Shown: positions 31,164-32,058 of the stretch, piece after piece
Layout of the letters: every line of letters begins with the position of its first letter
Position numbering within the stretch: position 1 is the stretch's first letter
Source: Streptomyces lushanensis
GTDB taxonomy: Bacteria > Actinomycetota > Actinomycetes > Streptomycetales > Streptomycetaceae
Assembly: GCF_001700515.1 (NCBI RefSeq)
Contig: NZ_MAUD01000067.1
Location: forward strand, 1 to 32,058
Length of the DNA: 32,058 bases
Direction of reading: 5' to 3'
Program-made: the position numbers and the translations under genes
The notes under the pieces: model-generated
The model's database searches: none
What the model was told of the DNA's origin: nothing
Seen by the model: only the letters and a program-made list of their open reading frames with translations

Positions 31164-32058
31164 AGATCCCGCGGATGAGCCGCACCCGCACGGCTCTCTT
31201 CGGCGGGACATTGGCGTTCTATCTAGCCATCGTCGTCGCCGTGCTCGTCACCTCCTCACTGGTGACCCTCGACTGGAAAGTCATGCTGTTCCGGCCCTAT
31301 CAGCAATGGCCGGATCTGCATGCCTTCCTCGACTACTTCGTGGTGCTCGGCCAGCGCGGCCCCACCGCCGTGATGATCGCGGCCTGGCTGGGCTGGCGCT
31401 CCTGGCGCCAGCACACGCTGCGCCCCCTGCTGGCGCTCGGCACCGCCCTGCTGCTGCTCAACGTGACCGTCGGCGCGGTCAAGCTCGGGCTCGGCCGGCT
31501 CGGCCCGCACTACGCGACGCGGATCGGCTCGGCCGAGTTGTTCGCGGGCGGCGATATATTTCCTTCGGGCCACACCGCCAACGCTGTCGTGACCTGGGGA
31601 ATCCTGGCCTATCTGGCCACCACGCCGAGGGCCAGACGCTATCTGTCGGTCCTGTCGGCCGTGGTGGCGCTGGGCGTCGGCGCGACCACCGTCTATCTCG
31701 GTACGCACTGGCTGAGCGACGTACTGCTCGGCTGGGCCGCCGGTCTGCTGATCCTGCTGGGGCTGCCCTGGTTCGAGCCGCTGATCGGCCGCGCGGAACC
31801 GGCCGTCCTCGCGGTGCGCGACCGCTGGCTGGACCGCCGGCGCCGGATCCCCGCGCTTCCGGTCGCGGCCGGCGGACCGAGACCCGCGCCGGTCCCGCAG
31901 GGCGCCTCCCCCCAGGGCGAGGAGCCCTCGCGCGAGTCCGTCGGAGCAGGTCACAGCGGTCGCGCCGGGAGCACGCGGAGCACCGCGCAGCTCACCCAGT
32001 CCCGGCCGCACGCGGTGCGCTCCGAGCGGACACCGACGGCTCCGGCGGGCAGCCGCCG
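31109..32058 (+). CDS. PAP2-family phosphatase (3' end outside window)
   Basis: Membrane phosphatase of the PAP2/phosphatidic acid phosphatase superfamily, 316 codons visible with no stop. Five or six TM segments are seen between residues 29 and 225. Catalytic motifs: KLGLGRLGP (about 125-133), FPSGHT (about 151-156, His nucleophile region), and TTVYLGTHWLSD, which carries the third-motif His and Asp. The usual S-R of the third motif is T-T here, and the first motif is a GP instead of RP variant; such changes occur in an actinobacterial subgroup. From about residue 235 a disordered Pro/Arg/Ser tail continues past the edge. I chose GTG 31109 since it begins before the first TM and follows TGTAAC (31094-31099), a -10-like element that would give a leaderless or near-leaderless message. 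ATG 31175 is an alternative. Lipid or undecaprenyl-pyrophosphate substrates are possible. Confidence 0.82.
   Translation, partial: MRTDIFARLDREPEPPKIEIPRMSRTRTALFGGTLAFYLAIVVAVLVTSSLVTLDWKVMLFRPYQQWPDLHAFLDYFVVLGQRGPTAVMIAAWLGWRSWRQHTLRPLLALGTALLLLNVTVGAVKLGLGRLGPHYATRIGSAELFAGGDIFPSGHTANAVVTWGILAYLATTPRARRYLSVLSAVVALGVGATTVYLGTHWLSDVLLGWAAGLLILLGLPWFEPLIGRAEPAVLAVRDRWLDRRRRIPALPVAAGGPRPAPVPQGASPQGEEPSRESVGAGHSGRAGSTRSTAQLTQSRPHAVRSERTPTAPAGSR

Overview
The window looks like chromosomal DNA from a Streptomyces or close relative. It is about 70% GC with strong third-position GC bias, uses GTG and TTG starts alongside ATG, and has purine-rich ribosome sites, LAXTG sortase signals, streptogrisin-type proteases, a solo SepF paralogue and long antisense open frames that code for nothing. 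I see no tRNA, rRNA, IS element, CRISPR array or replication origin.

Layout. (1) 1-318: the end of a small LAXTG cell-wall protein gene (minus). (2) 433-5222: a two-gene SOS mutagenesis operon (minus), DnaE2-type polymerase followed by a catalytically degenerate Y-family (ImuB-like) protein, with a LexA-type box in front. (3) 5607-6689: a secreted streptogrisin-like protease. (4) 7082-7948: an alpha/beta hydrolase (plus) behind a perfect palindrome. (5) 8084-16820: a complete five-gene FxSxx-COOH peptide system (minus), in transcription order fxsA precursor, fxsB radical SAM/SPASM enzyme, an AAC(3)-type acyltransferase, fxsC TIR protein, and fxsT (ParA-like, TIR, NB-ARC and TPR in one chain). 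It is followed by a divergent SLATT-type membrane protein (plus) and a convergent SLOG-type nucleotide-binding protein (minus). (6) 18655-19563: a second streptogrisin-like protease. (7) 19867-25170: a four-gene flavin operon (minus): FAD/NAD(P)-binding protein, two luciferase-like monooxygenases, DUF1684 protein. A 23-residue leader peptide ending in Cys lies divergently at 25369-25440 (plus) with no gene after it. (8) 25550-32058: a DUF5685 protein with a cysteine-rich tail, a SepF-like protein, a glutaryl-CoA dehydrogenase-like enzyme, a DHA2 drug-efflux transporter, and a PAP2 phosphatase running off the right edge.

How the genes may work together. The fxs block has the logic of a conflict or signalling system: a small peptide is modified by a radical SAM enzyme, a STAND-type NTPase with TPRs could sense something, two TIR domains could act on NAD, and the neighbouring SLOG and SLATT proteins resemble the sensor and membrane effector of TIR-signalling defence systems. 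That combined reading is inference. The flavin operon plus the cysteine leader peptide points to sulphur scavenging. The dnaE2/ImuB-like pair with its LexA box points to damage-inducible mutagenesis.
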